Assembly: GCA_016703425.1 (NCBI GenBank)
Contig: JADJCA010000002.1
Span: 1,054,001 to 1,118,000, forward strand
Origin: Myxococcales bacterium
GTDB taxonomy: Bacteria > Myxococcota_A > Polyangia > Polyangiales > Polyangiaceae
DNA length: 64,000 bases
Direction: 5' to 3'
Part shown: in pieces, positions 57,123 to 64,000 of the stretch
Layout: every line of letters begins with the position of its first letter
Numbering within the stretch: position 1 is the first letter of the stretch
Notes under the pieces: model-generated
Seen by the model: the letters and a program-made list of their open reading frames with translations, nothing else
What the model was told of the DNA's origin: nothing
Database searches by the model: none
Position numbers and translations under genes: made by a program

Positions 57123-57482
57123 TCAAGAGAGAGCGCCAACCTCGCCGCGACCTTGCCGCACGCCGACCGCAACGTAGCCTTCGGTCTCCACCAAGAGCAC
57201 GATGGGGAGCTGGTCGGGCGGCGTCGTTTGGCATGCCTCGCTCACGGCCTTCCGCTTGTCAGCGGCGAGTCGCGGATCGCCTCCGAATTGGCGTGCGACG
57301 TCGATGCGCCGCGCGCACCCCATCCGGACGCGCCCGTCAAAAGCGCGCTGAACGACGACGGCGAGATCACCGAGCGCATGACCGTTGTGGAGCGCGCTCG
57401 TGACCATATCGCTGATGGTCTCGGCGGTGGCGTTGAGCGTGGCGTCGATCAAGGCCTCGTCGTGCGTGGTGCCTGCGTTCAT
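57123..57482 (-). CDS. Small unknown protein at the head of the DISARM operon
   Basis: The 119-residue protein is mixed alpha/beta. It has an acidic helical start (MNAGTTHDEALIDATLNATA), a helix-rich middle, and a C-terminal beta segment (LPIVLLVETEGYVAVGV). A near-perfect ribosome site (GGGAGGA) precedes the ATG, so it is probably translated efficiently. It is first in the operon and ends 10 nt before drmD. I do not recognise the family. Its position suggests a regulator or co-factor of the system, but no HTH is evident. Confidence 0.65.
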   Translation of the reverse strand: MNAGTTHDEALIDATLNATAETISDMVTSALHNGHALGDLAVVVQRAFDGRVRMGCARRIDVARQFGGDPRLAADKRKAVSEACQTTPPDQLPIVLLVETEGYVAVGVRQGRGEVGALS

Positions 57483-57633
57483 CGTGTGTCCTCCCGGGCG
57501 TTGGCGTTCGGAAGGTATCGCTTCGGGCGCCGTTGTCGACGGTCGGGGCTCTGGGGCGACCCGGAGGAGCGGCGAAGTCGCGAAGGATGAGAGATGACGG
57601 GGTCGATCGCGTCGGCCATACCTTCGTGCCCCC
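57483..57633. promoter_or_regulatory. Likely promoter region of the DISARM operon
   Basis: About 150 nt lie upstream of the operon's first gene and after the stop of the preceding same-strand gene. Only the strong GGGAGGA ribosome site is clear; no promoter boxes are assigned. Confidence 0.4.
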
Positions 57634-58743
57634 TCACCGCGCCTGGCTGATGCGCTCTTCGCTCACGAGCTCGGCGCGCACTTGCCGCGAAGCACGCGTG
57701 CCGATCATCTCGGGAGCGCAGCCGCCGGAGATGGGCGCGGGGCCAACGCCCAACGTGAGCGCGAGGCTGCAAACCTTCCCCTCGAACTTGAGGGTCGCCT
57801 CGGGCAAGACGAGCTTGGACTCCCCCGCTCCCGCATCCGCGCGCAGCGCAAGCCTCGTCGACACCGCACCGTGCACCCCAAGGTCTTTCGCAGGGCGGCC
57901 ATCGGGGAGGCGCAGCTCGGCTTCGACGCGGACGACGACGCGCAGACCTTCGCCGGACGGCGGCAACCGGACCGTCTTGGCGCGCGCGAGCGAGTCGATC
58001 GTCTTGGCGAGGCTCGCCCAACCGGCCGCATCGGAGGAGGCCTCGACGAGCCGCGTTTGCGCCGGTGTCTTTGGGCCGACGGTGATCTCGAAGAGCGCGA
58101 CGCCAGCCATGGGCGCCGACGCGCCGCGCGCGGCCTCGGCCACGGCAGAACGCAGCGGAACACCGCGACCGTGCCCGGCTTCGCGCTCGACTCGGTCGAG
58201 CGCCTCGAAGAGCGGGCGCATCGGAGGAGCCGGCTCTGCGCCGGCCGTTTCATTCACGATGCCGCTTTGGCGAGCGAGCGCGCCGGTGCGTTCTCCGAGA
58301 CCGAGCGCGCCGAGTGATGCGGGAGCGGGACCAAGGGCGCCGAGCGACCACGACTCGTCGTCCGGCGAGCTCGGCGCCGGAGGCACGACGGGCGGCACGA
58401 TCGGCGACGCCTCTGGGCCGGTCTCCGCCACGCGGCGCGCCGCCAGGCCGGACGCATGAAGCGGCGAAGGCGCCCGCAGCGTCGCGAGCCGAGCCGCCGT
58501 CGGACCTGGAGTCGGACCGCTGGCGGGCGGCAACAGCTCGACCTCGAAGGTGGACTCCGTCGCGAGCGCGCGCCGCGGCTCCAGCTCCGACGGCGGCCCA
58601 GTCGGCGCGACGGAAAGCGCCACCGCCGCGACGGCGTGGGCCGCCAGGGCCAAGGCGAACGGCCGTCGCATCGCGTTCATCGCATGAACGTTGCCCCGGC
58701 GCTCGCCAGCATTCAACCCCGACGCGCTCGCGGGCCGTCTCAT
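57634..58743 (-). CDS. TonB-like energy-transducer family protein
   Basis: The 369-residue protein has one N-terminal hydrophobic span after a basic leader (about 29-46: ALALAAHAVAAVALSVA). A Pro/Ala-rich periplasmic stretch (about 50-180) leads to a C-terminal domain in which FEITVGPKTPAQTRLVEASS and RLPPSGEGLRVVVRVEAELR resemble a TonB C-terminal fold. The partner receptor is not visible. ATG 58743 has GAGGG at good spacing; this lies next to the 23-bp repeat that duplicates the end of the upstream DUF2723 gene. ATG 58680 is the alternative start. The TonB assignment is a low-similarity judgement. Confidence 0.55.
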   Translation of the reverse strand: MRRPASASGLNAGERRGNVHAMNAMRRPFALALAAHAVAAVALSVAPTGPPSELEPRRALATESTFEVELLPPASGPTPGPTAARLATLRAPSPLHASGLAARRVAETGPEASPIVPPVVPPAPSSPDDESWSLGALGPAPASLGALGLGERTGALARQSGIVNETAGAEPAPPMRPLFEALDRVEREAGHGRGVPLRSAVAEAARGASAPMAGVALFEITVGPKTPAQTRLVEASSDAAGWASLAKTIDSLARAKTVRLPPSGEGLRVVVRVEAELRLPDGRPAKDLGVHGAVSTRLALRADAGAGESKLVLPEATLKFEGKVCSLALTLGVGPAPISGGCAPEMIGTRASRQVRAELVSEERISQAR

Positions 58744-58751
58744 CGGCGAGC

Positions 58752-58774
58752 CCTCACCGCGGCGCGAGCCTCTC
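58752..58774. repeat. 23-bp direct repeat, left copy
   Basis: Identical over 23 nt to 61480-61502 (begins CCTCACCGCGGCGCGAGCC on the plus strand). On the minus strand it encodes the ending ERLAPR-stop of the DUF2723 gene, here without the rest of that gene. Confidence 0.85.
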
Positions 58775-58803
58775 GACTCTCAACCGGGCCGGCGCGGAGA
58801 GTT

Positions 58804-59262
58804 CTAGGGGCAGAATCCAACGCTGCGTATCTCAAGGTCTTCCGCGTCCGTGCACGGGCGATTCCCCGCGACCTCGAGCGGCGGGGGCCGACTCACGCTG
58901 GTGCGAAATAGCATCAACTGGCCGTCTCGCTCTCTCACGCTGCAATTTCCCTCGGGTGGTACCCCGACATTCTGAGGTGGTCCACACCACGCGCGAACCC
59001 TGCGAAGGCAGTTGGCCGCGCGGTCGAGGAGATCAGCGGGCTGCTCAACACAGCCCGGCGGGCAGGCGCTGGTTGCCGGTGCGTTCCAGCAGACGTGAGA
59101 GCTGGCCGGTGCCGAGTCGACCGCGGCGTCAACGCTTCCATCAAGTGAGCCCGCGTCGGCGGTAGAAGCGTCGGCGAGATTCGGGGCGGTAGCGGACGTG
59201 CAGTTCGCGCACTGGATGAGCCCAAGGCTCGCGACGGCGAGCCCGACGCGTGCCCGCCTCAC
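58804..59262 (-). CDS. Small Cys-rich lipoprotein paired with subtilase
   Basis: The 152-residue product has a short signal peptide (VASLGLIQCANC), an Asp/Ala/Ser linker (about 27-55) and a Cys-rich domain with about eight cysteines (SACPPGC, CLRRVRAWC). Start GTG 59262 overlaps the subtilase stop (GTGA), so the two are translated together. It could be a partner, inhibitor or anchor of the protease; no family is recognised. Alternatively, it could simply be a secreted protein co-inherited with it. Confidence 0.66.
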   Translation of the reverse strand: MRRARVGLAVASLGLIQCANCTSATAPNLADASTADAGSLDGSVDAAVDSAPASSHVCWNAPATSACPPGCVEQPADLLDRAANCLRRVRAWCGPPQNVGVPPEGNCSVRERDGQLMLFRTSVSRPPPLEVAGNRPCTDAEDLEIRSVGFCP

Positions 59263-61178
59263 GGGTCCACCCCGTTGTGCCAGAGCCACGCGTCGTACAG
59301 ACGCAGCGTCTTGCCGGGGGGGAAGGCGACAGGAGCGACCTTCACCCGCAACGTGCAACCGGGCGGAACGTCGGTCCCGAGTGTGTGGAGTCGCTTGCGG
59401 GGGTCGAAGTCGGCGTGCGCGCGAATGAGAGTCTCGGTTCCCCCGCAAACCCTGTAGGCGGCAACATCGACGTCCGAAAGCGCATCCGTCGATTCGCCGT
59501 ACCAGGTCAGCGCGTACCGATGGTGAGTAAACGGCGTAGCAAGCTCGCCGATGCGGACGTCAGTACTTCGGAGGTCAAAGCTACCTGCGTCGAACTGCCA
59601 CGCTTGCCCGGGAAACGCGGCATTCGAAGGAAGGCGCATTCGCAATCGGCCGGCCCCCGAAACGTCACTCATGTCGGCACGGATGTAGGTATTGGCAACC
59701 CCGTCAGCCACGTGCGCGAAGGAATCACCCATGACGAGGGCTAGCGGAATGAGTTCTTTTGCGCTGAGCTGCCGGCCTCGCAGCCCGTAGAACCCCGACT
59801 TGAGCAGCGCAAGGGCGCCCGTCAAGACGGGAGCGGATGCCGACGTACCGGAGAAGGGATAGTAGACCTTCAACGGGTCGGCGGGGTTGCCATAGGCGTA
59901 CCCGACGTGATAGGGGCCGAGAATATCCACGCCTGCGTACGCGCTTGACGTACCAGCGAAGGTGCGCATCGCCACACCGCCTCGAGCAGTGCCGGTGATC
60001 CCCCCTCCGTCAGGGTAGTAGTTTCCGGCTACCGGCTTATCAGCCAGCACCGTTTGCCCGTTCCAGGACGAATCGTATCCGCCAACGGCAAGGGTCTCCG
60101 GCAAGATTGCCGGGTAGCCTTGCGTGCAGGCGATGCCCGCGTGACCGTCATTTCCGGCCGCAGCAACGACAAGCAGACCGTTGTTGAGGGCATTTCGAAT
60201 TGCGCCGTTGATGAACCCGCAGTCATAGCCGGGCGTGTTCGCGCCGCACCGATCGCAAATGGTGAACGACATGTTCATTAGGTCGAGCGCGAGCGTGCCC
60301 ACCCCATCCTCTAGGCCTCGAATGAGTGCCTCGGTCGTTCCAACCAGGTAGTAGTGCATGGTCGCGCCTGAGGAGACTCCGCTGCGGGCGACTTCGTCTT
60401 CTGGCGTGTAGATGAACGGGCCGCCAAACCCTTCGATCGACCCCGCAACGAAGCCAGTCGTCGCTGTCCCGTGACTCGAGTAGCTCGGTAGCCAGCCCGA
60501 GCTCTCCGCGCACAGCGCCGCAGAGCAAATCCGCGCGTTCAGCAAGCGGCCCGTGACCAATCCGGGATGGTTCCAAGAGACCCAGTTGAGCGCGCTGATG
60601 TCCTGCCGTTGGAACTCCATGATTCCAACTCTGACGGGGGCCTGGCCGGCATACGCTCGCGACCCCGACTGACCTCGATAGCCGGCGTCTATGTAGTCGT
60701 TGAAGCCGGCCGCCGCACGAACGTGCGTCATGTCCCAGTACACGGTCGCGTCGCGACCGTCGGAGCGAACTTCGTCCCAGTCCAGAACGCCAGGAATACT
60801 CAGCGCCGCGCCAAGGCGCCCTGCGGGCAACGTGAGCCCAACCAAGTTGTCGATCCAAAATTTCGAAATGTCTTTTGCGCCGTGCGCGCGGACCGCTGCC
60901 TCGAACCCATCCTGAATCGGACGCAGGCGCGAGGCTCGCCCCTGCACCGAAGTCGCCCGCTCGATGTCGCTCAGGTCTTTCGCCATGGCGAACACTTCGG
61001 GGTCGGGCAACTTGGCGATCACGCGAACGAGGGTACTGGGCGGGAGGCCTTGCGCCTTGTCGCGAAGGGCCTCGACACTCCGGCGCACCGGCCAGGTGCC
61101 TGGTGGCAACCCGGTACCTTCCGGGCCAGGATTTCTGCCCGGTGTGCCGCGCTGAGCGTCGACGTGGAAGCGGTCCAC
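59259..61178 (-). CDS. S8 subtilisin-like peptidase, N-terminus probably frameshifted
   Basis: Residues about 170-470 form a subtilase domain: His motif SSHGTATTGFVAGS (about 235), oxyanion Asn in VVAAAGNDG (about 345) and Ser motif FSGTSASAPVLTG (about 449). The expected catalytic Asp in the first motif is Glu (VRVGIMEFQ, about 188). The C-terminal ~170 residues look like a beta-sandwich. The in-frame start (GTG 61178) gives no signal peptide. Another frame from ATG 61342 encodes a clear lipoprotein signal (GFLRLLGGCG), and adding one base between about 61110 and 61250 would join them into 694 residues. It is probably a secreted lipoprotein protease. Confidence 0.78.
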   Translation of the reverse strand: MDRFHVDAQRGTPGRNPGPEGTGLPPGTWPVRRSVEALRDKAQGLPPSTLVRVIAKLPDPEVFAMAKDLSDIERATSVQGRASRLRPIQDGFEAAVRAHGAKDISKFWIDNLVGLTLPAGRLGAALSIPGVLDWDEVRSDGRDATVYWDMTHVRAAAGFNDYIDAGYRGQSGSRAYAGQAPVRVGIMEFQRQDISALNWVSWNHPGLVTGRLLNARICSAALCAESSGWLPSYSSHGTATTGFVAGSIEGFGGPFIYTPEDEVARSGVSSGATMHYYLVGTTEALIRGLEDGVGTLALDLMNMSFTICDRCGANTPGYDCGFINGAIRNALNNGLLVVAAAGNDGHAGIACTQGYPAILPETLAVGGYDSSWNGQTVLADKPVAGNYYPDGGGITGTARGGVAMRTFAGTSSAYAGVDILGPYHVGYAYGNPADPLKVYYPFSGTSASAPVLTGALALLKSGFYGLRGRQLSAKELIPLALVMGDSFAHVADGVANTYIRADMSDVSGAGRLRMRLPSNAAFPGQAWQFDAGSFDLRSTDVRIGELATPFTHHRYALTWYGESTDALSDVDVAAYRVCGGTETLIRAHADFDPRKRLHTLGTDVPPGCTLRVKVAPVAFPPGKTLRLYDAWLWHNGVDP

Positions 61179-61479
61179 GCCGAACTCCCCGAGTCGAGTA
61201 GCCGCGGCCCAACCGAGAGCGTGGCCGTGGTTCCAGAGTTCCCTACGGGCCCCGAACTTTCATCGACGGGCCCACATCCGCCGAGAAGTCGCAAAAAGCC
61301 CCCCCCGAGAACGCCAGTCCACGCCCGAATCAATTGACCCATTTCGACCCCCTCTGGACCGCCAGTTCAGCATTGGACCGCTCCACGCGCAACGCTGAAG
61401 CATCGCGATGATGACCTGCCTCACGCACGTTCTCTTGGACCGCGGGGGCGCGCATCGCAGGCAACGGTGCCTCGATGGT

Positions 61480-61502
61480 CCTCACCGCGGCGCGAGCCTC
61501 TC
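61480..61502. repeat. 23-bp direct repeat, right copy
   Basis: This copy includes the real 3' end and TGA stop of the DUF2723 gene. The 2.7 kb between the two copies carries the lipoprotein and subtilase genes. Confidence 0.85.
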
Positions 61503-63275
61503 TGCGCGCTCGGCGCATTCAGCCGCGAGTCGCGGGGATTGCGCGAACGCCAACGCGAGCGCGCGCCAAGGCCGCGCGTAGTCGTCCGCCAGGGAGCCCG
61601 CCCAGGTTCCACGAAGAGGCGGCGCGTCCTCGAGCCGCATGCGCCCCATCAGCTCGTCGTTGTAGCGAAGCACCTCGAGCGGCGGCGGAACGTCGGCGCG
61701 GTCCTTCACCAGACGAAGCACCGGGCCAATGGGAAAGCTCGGGAACTGCTCCGCGAGACCGGGAGCCGGCCAATCGGTCACGAAGATGGGACGCTCCGAC
61801 CGGACGAGCTGCATCAGAAGCGCGTGAGCGTCGAGGGTCCCGTTCACGGGCCCCACCAGCGGCATGCGAAGGCGCTCGCTCATGCGGCGATGAATCGCGG
61901 GCGAGAGCAGGAGCGACGGTTGAAGAAAGACGACGTCGCGTCGGATGCCGCGGGCCTCGGCGTAAAGGAAGCTCCCGGCGCGGTGGTCGCCGCCGCCCAC
62001 GACGATCGCGCCCTCGGGGAGCGTCATGAGAATGTTCTCTGCGTAGCGCTCGACGGTCGGCCGATGATGCTCGGGGAGCGCGAGGAGCGCGAACGTCGAC
62101 GATGACGCGAGCGCCACGGCGAGCGCGATGCGCGCATAGAGCGGCCTTAGCGCGTCGAGCCATCCGTTGAAGGCCGATGCGACGAAGACGAACAAGAGCG
62201 CCGCCGGCAAGAGATGAAACCGCTCGACGATGAGCGCCCCGACGCCCTTGGGCGGGATGTTGAAGCGCGCGACGAAGAGCGGCCCCGACACGACGATCGC
62301 GAGAAGAAGTGCCAGGCGTGGACGACGGAGCGACGAGGCCGCTGGAAGGACGACGGCGCGAGCGACGAAGAGCGACGCCGCAAAGACGAGCGGCAGCGCG
62401 ACGAAGGCGGTCATGAGGGTCTTGGCCAGGAACGTGAGTTGCGCCAGAGGCTCGCTCGCGCGGCCGCTGGCGCCGAGGCTCGTGGTGCCGTAGTCGCGAC
62501 GCAGGAAGTGGTGCACGAGACCGGACCAAGTGCCTGTGTCACCCCAACCGATGACGTCGGCGCCGAGCGCGCCGCGGCCCGCGAGCCACGGATACGCGTA
62601 AGGGAGAAGGCCCAGCGAGAACCCGAGAGTCGAGCCCACCACGAGGCGGGCGAGGCTTTGCGTCTCGCGAACGGCGGCGAGCAACGCCACGACGCCGAGC
62701 GGAAACACGAGGACAATGGAGTGGTGGTGCGAGACGCCGAGGCCCGCCGAAAGCGCGAGGAGGAAGGCGCGCTCCGAGCCGCGGAAGCGCGCGGACGGTG
62801 CCGCTAGCCAAGCGATGGCGAGCGCAAGGCACGCGTTGCCAACAAACACCTCGGGGTAGGTCGACAGGGCCCACGTGAGCGGCGACGCCGCAAAGAGCGC
62901 GGTCACGAGGAGAGCCGCCCGCACGCTGGCGCCGTAGGCGACGCTCACGCGGAAGAGGAGCCACGCGGCGAGGCCTCCAAGGAGCGCCGCGGCCAGTGAC
63001 GCCTTGTGCGCCGCGCTCACGCTCGGGATCCACGCGAAGAGGGTCGCGAAGGCGCGCAGGTACAAGACGAAGAGCGGGTAGCCGGGCGGGTGCGCCACGC
63101 CACCGCTCAGCGAGAGCGCGGCGAACTCGCCGCCGTCACCGCCGAGGGCGCTCTTCGAGGCCGTGGCCATGTAGGCGCCCGTGGCTGCGACCCAGACGAA
63201 CGCTCCGGCGCGACGGAAACCGGCGGCGGTCGCGTCAGAGGCTTCGGCGCTCCGTTCCTCGCGGCGCTCGTTCAC
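61482..63275 (-). CDS. DUF2723-family multi-TM glycosyltransferase-like protein
   Basis: The 597-residue membrane protein has a charged N-terminus, then the hallmark GGDGGEFAALSLSGGVAHPP followed by GYPLFVLY, and about ten hydrophobic spans to residue ~440. A soluble C-terminal region follows. DUF2723 (TMEM260-like) proteins are GT-C-fold enzymes thought to transfer sugar from a lipid carrier to proteins. The Asp/Glu in GGDGGEF fits the catalytic acidic pair. The start at GTG 63275 lies 4 nt after the stop of the barrel gene, so the two are co-transcribed. The stop codon lies inside the right 23-bp repeat. Confidence 0.83.
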   Translation of the reverse strand: MNERREERSAEASDATAAGFRRAGAFVWVAATGAYMATASKSALGGDGGEFAALSLSGGVAHPPGYPLFVLYLRAFATLFAWIPSVSAAHKASLAAALLGGLAAWLLFRVSVAYGASVRAALLVTALFAASPLTWALSTYPEVFVGNACLALAIAWLAAPSARFRGSERAFLLALSAGLGVSHHHSIVLVFPLGVVALLAAVRETQSLARLVVGSTLGFSLGLLPYAYPWLAGRGALGADVIGWGDTGTWSGLVHHFLRRDYGTTSLGASGRASEPLAQLTFLAKTLMTAFVALPLVFAASLFVARAVVLPAASSLRRPRLALLLAIVVSGPLFVARFNIPPKGVGALIVERFHLLPAALLFVFVASAFNGWLDALRPLYARIALAVALASSSTFALLALPEHHRPTVERYAENILMTLPEGAIVVGGGDHRAGSFLYAEARGIRRDVVFLQPSLLLSPAIHRRMSERLRMPLVGPVNGTLDAHALLMQLVRSERPIFVTDWPAPGLAEQFPSFPIGPVLRLVKDRADVPPPLEVLRYNDELMGRMRLEDAPPLRGTWAGSLADDYARPWRALALAFAQSPRLAAECAERAERLAPR

Positions 63276-63279
63276 TCGC

Positions 63280-64000
63280 TCAGTAGTACTGCCATTGGAG
63301 GATCGTCGACATGCCGAAGGTGGTGCGATCGCTGTAGAAGCCTGGGAAGGCCTCGAGCACCACGCCAACCCAGTGGTGGCCACGCGCGAAGAAGCCGAAG
63401 CCCGCGCGGCCCGTCATGGCGAACCCCGCTTCGAGCTTGGGCAAAGGTCCCGTCCGCTCGAAGAGCGGGCTGACGCCAAAGAGGCCAAGGCCAGCTCCAC
63501 CACCGACGAACACATGGTCGTTGACGAAGACCTGAATCGTGGGGCCGTAGAAGCCATTGAGAATCTGAACGAGATCGGAGTGCGAGCGAAGGGAGGCCCC
63601 CGCGCCCGCGATCTGCAGGCTCGGTGGCGCATCGACGAAGAAGCTCGTGCCAGCCATGCGAGCCGCGAGGGCAACGCGCGACGAGACGAAGCCGCCGAGC
63701 GAGAGCGAGAGCGGCGCCAGGCCGAAGCCGCCGTCGGCGGCGGGCGTGTTCGACACGGTCGTGTAAGAGGCGCCCACGCCGAGCTCGAGGGTGAAGCCCC
63801 GACGCTGAGGCCAACTCGGCGGCGGCGCCGGCTCGGCGACGTAGGCCGGTGGCGGCGGCGCGGGCGCGTTGGCGCTTGCGGGCGCGGGCGCTTCTGCCGC
63901 GGCCGGCGGCGCGCTCTCGACCGCGGCCGGCGTCGGTGCGGCGCTCGAGGGCAGCGGCGGCGGCGCGTCGGCCGCCGCGGCGAGGGAAGCGACGAGGGCA
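63280..64000 (-). CDS. Outer-membrane beta-barrel protein (5' end outside window)
   Basis: The reading frame stays open to the window end. The first visible residues (ALVASLAAAADAPPP) look like the end of a signal peptide. A Pro/Ala-rich spacer of about 65 residues follows, then ~175 residues of alternating amphipathic strands (FTLELGVGASYTTVS ... STILQWQYY). The terminal aromatic Tyr is typical of outer-membrane barrels. No ligand can be inferred. It lies 4 nt upstream of the DUF2723 gene. Confidence 0.75.
   Translation of the reverse strand, partial: ALVASLAAAADAPPPLPSSAAPTPAAVESAPPAAAEAPAPASANAPAPPPPAYVAEPAPPPSWPQRRGFTLELGVGASYTTVSNTPAADGGFGLAPLSLSLGGFVSSRVALAARMAGTSFFVDAPPSLQIAGAGASLRSHSDLVQILNGFYGPTIQVFVNDHVFVGGGAGLGLFGVSPLFERTGPLPKLEAGFAMTGRAGFGFFARGHHWVGVVLEAFPGFYSDRTTFGMSTILQWQYY

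Larger units (their letters stand above)
58752..61502. mobile_element. Putative inserted gene cassette bounded by 23-bp direct repeats
   Basis: Joining the sequences outside the repeats would put the DUF2723 stop just before the ribosome site and ATG of the TonB-like gene, a natural operon junction. This suggests the two-gene block was inserted at, or duplicated around, the 3' end of DUF2723, leaving the gene intact. No integrase or transposase is present, and terminal inverted repeats are not seen. The cassette genes look less strictly GC-ending than their neighbours (visual impression only). Confidence 0.42.

Noticed and set aside
54920..57403. 827-codon plus-strand open frame opposite drmD
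   Set aside because: It is the GC-driven shadow of the helicase gene; its translation is low-complexity Arg/Glu/Leu with no domain, while the minus strand has full helicase motifs.
61330..61518. 62-codon minus-strand open frame between the subtilase and DUF2723 genes
   Set aside because: Arg/Ala-rich, overlaps the DUF2723 end and the repeat, and lacks a ribosome site.
1..64000. tRNA, rRNA, integrase or transposase genes
   Set aside because: Intergenic gaps are short and none shows a cloverleaf or rRNA core; no DDE transposase, tyrosine or serine recombinase motifs were seen in any credible gene.

Overview
The window is GC-rich, densely coded DNA from a Gram-negative bacterium. Many small lipoproteins carry Asp/Ala/Gly-rich linkers (DAGSDG, LPDGG), two outer-membrane-type barrels are present, and one membrane operon encodes MoxR and DUF58 proteins. 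Together these point to Myxococcota (Polyangiales-like). That is an inference from gene style; no rRNA or tRNA is present to settle it.

Layout. 0-3.8 kb: a CE4 polysaccharide deacetylase lipoprotein, a membrane fatty-acid desaturase divergent from a TetR regulator, and a VF530 protein. 3.8-7.7 kb: three secreted Cys- or Gly-rich lipoproteins. 7.8-13.7 kb: a four-gene overlapping operon (zinc-ribbon/TerB-like protein, MoxR ATPase, TM2-DUF58 fusion, multi-TM protein with ten 30-bp repeats). 13.7-22.4 kb: lipoproteins, a beta-barrel and a dihaem-type cytochrome lipoprotein; the last two are each divergent from a LysR regulator with an operator-like palindrome between them. 22.4-25.1 kb: a sulfur-relay operon (SQR-like flavoprotein, DUF1641-TusE/DsrC fusion, DsrE-like protein). 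A duplicated lipoprotein pair lies on either side of 20.8-25.3 kb. 26.8-30.3 kb: Uma2 nuclease, EttA and a low-complexity protein.

30.5-57.5 kb is a defence island. Reading leftward on the minus strand it holds a small unknown gene, drmD, drmMI, a GT4-glycosyltransferase/STAND-NTPase fusion, a four-TM KAP NTPase, an OLD (AAA+TOPRIM) nuclease, an AAA ATPase with a DUF4276 partner, then drmA, drmB and drmC. All five class 1 DISARM genes are present, but five extra genes, most joined by 4-10 nt overlaps, sit between drmMI and drmA. An HNH protein gene converges on drmC. The composite arrangement is the most novel-looking feature here.

57.6-64 kb: a TonB-like protein, a lipoprotein-subtilase cassette bracketed by a 23-bp perfect direct repeat that duplicates the 3' end of the next gene, a DUF2723 membrane glycosyltransferase, and a barrel protein cut off by the window end.

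Four genes (29.2, 30.5, 37.7 and 49.4 kb), and possibly the subtilase, are interrupted by single-base changes in C/G runs. The two halves fit one protein in each case, so base-calling error or recent mutation should be considered before calling them pseudogenes.
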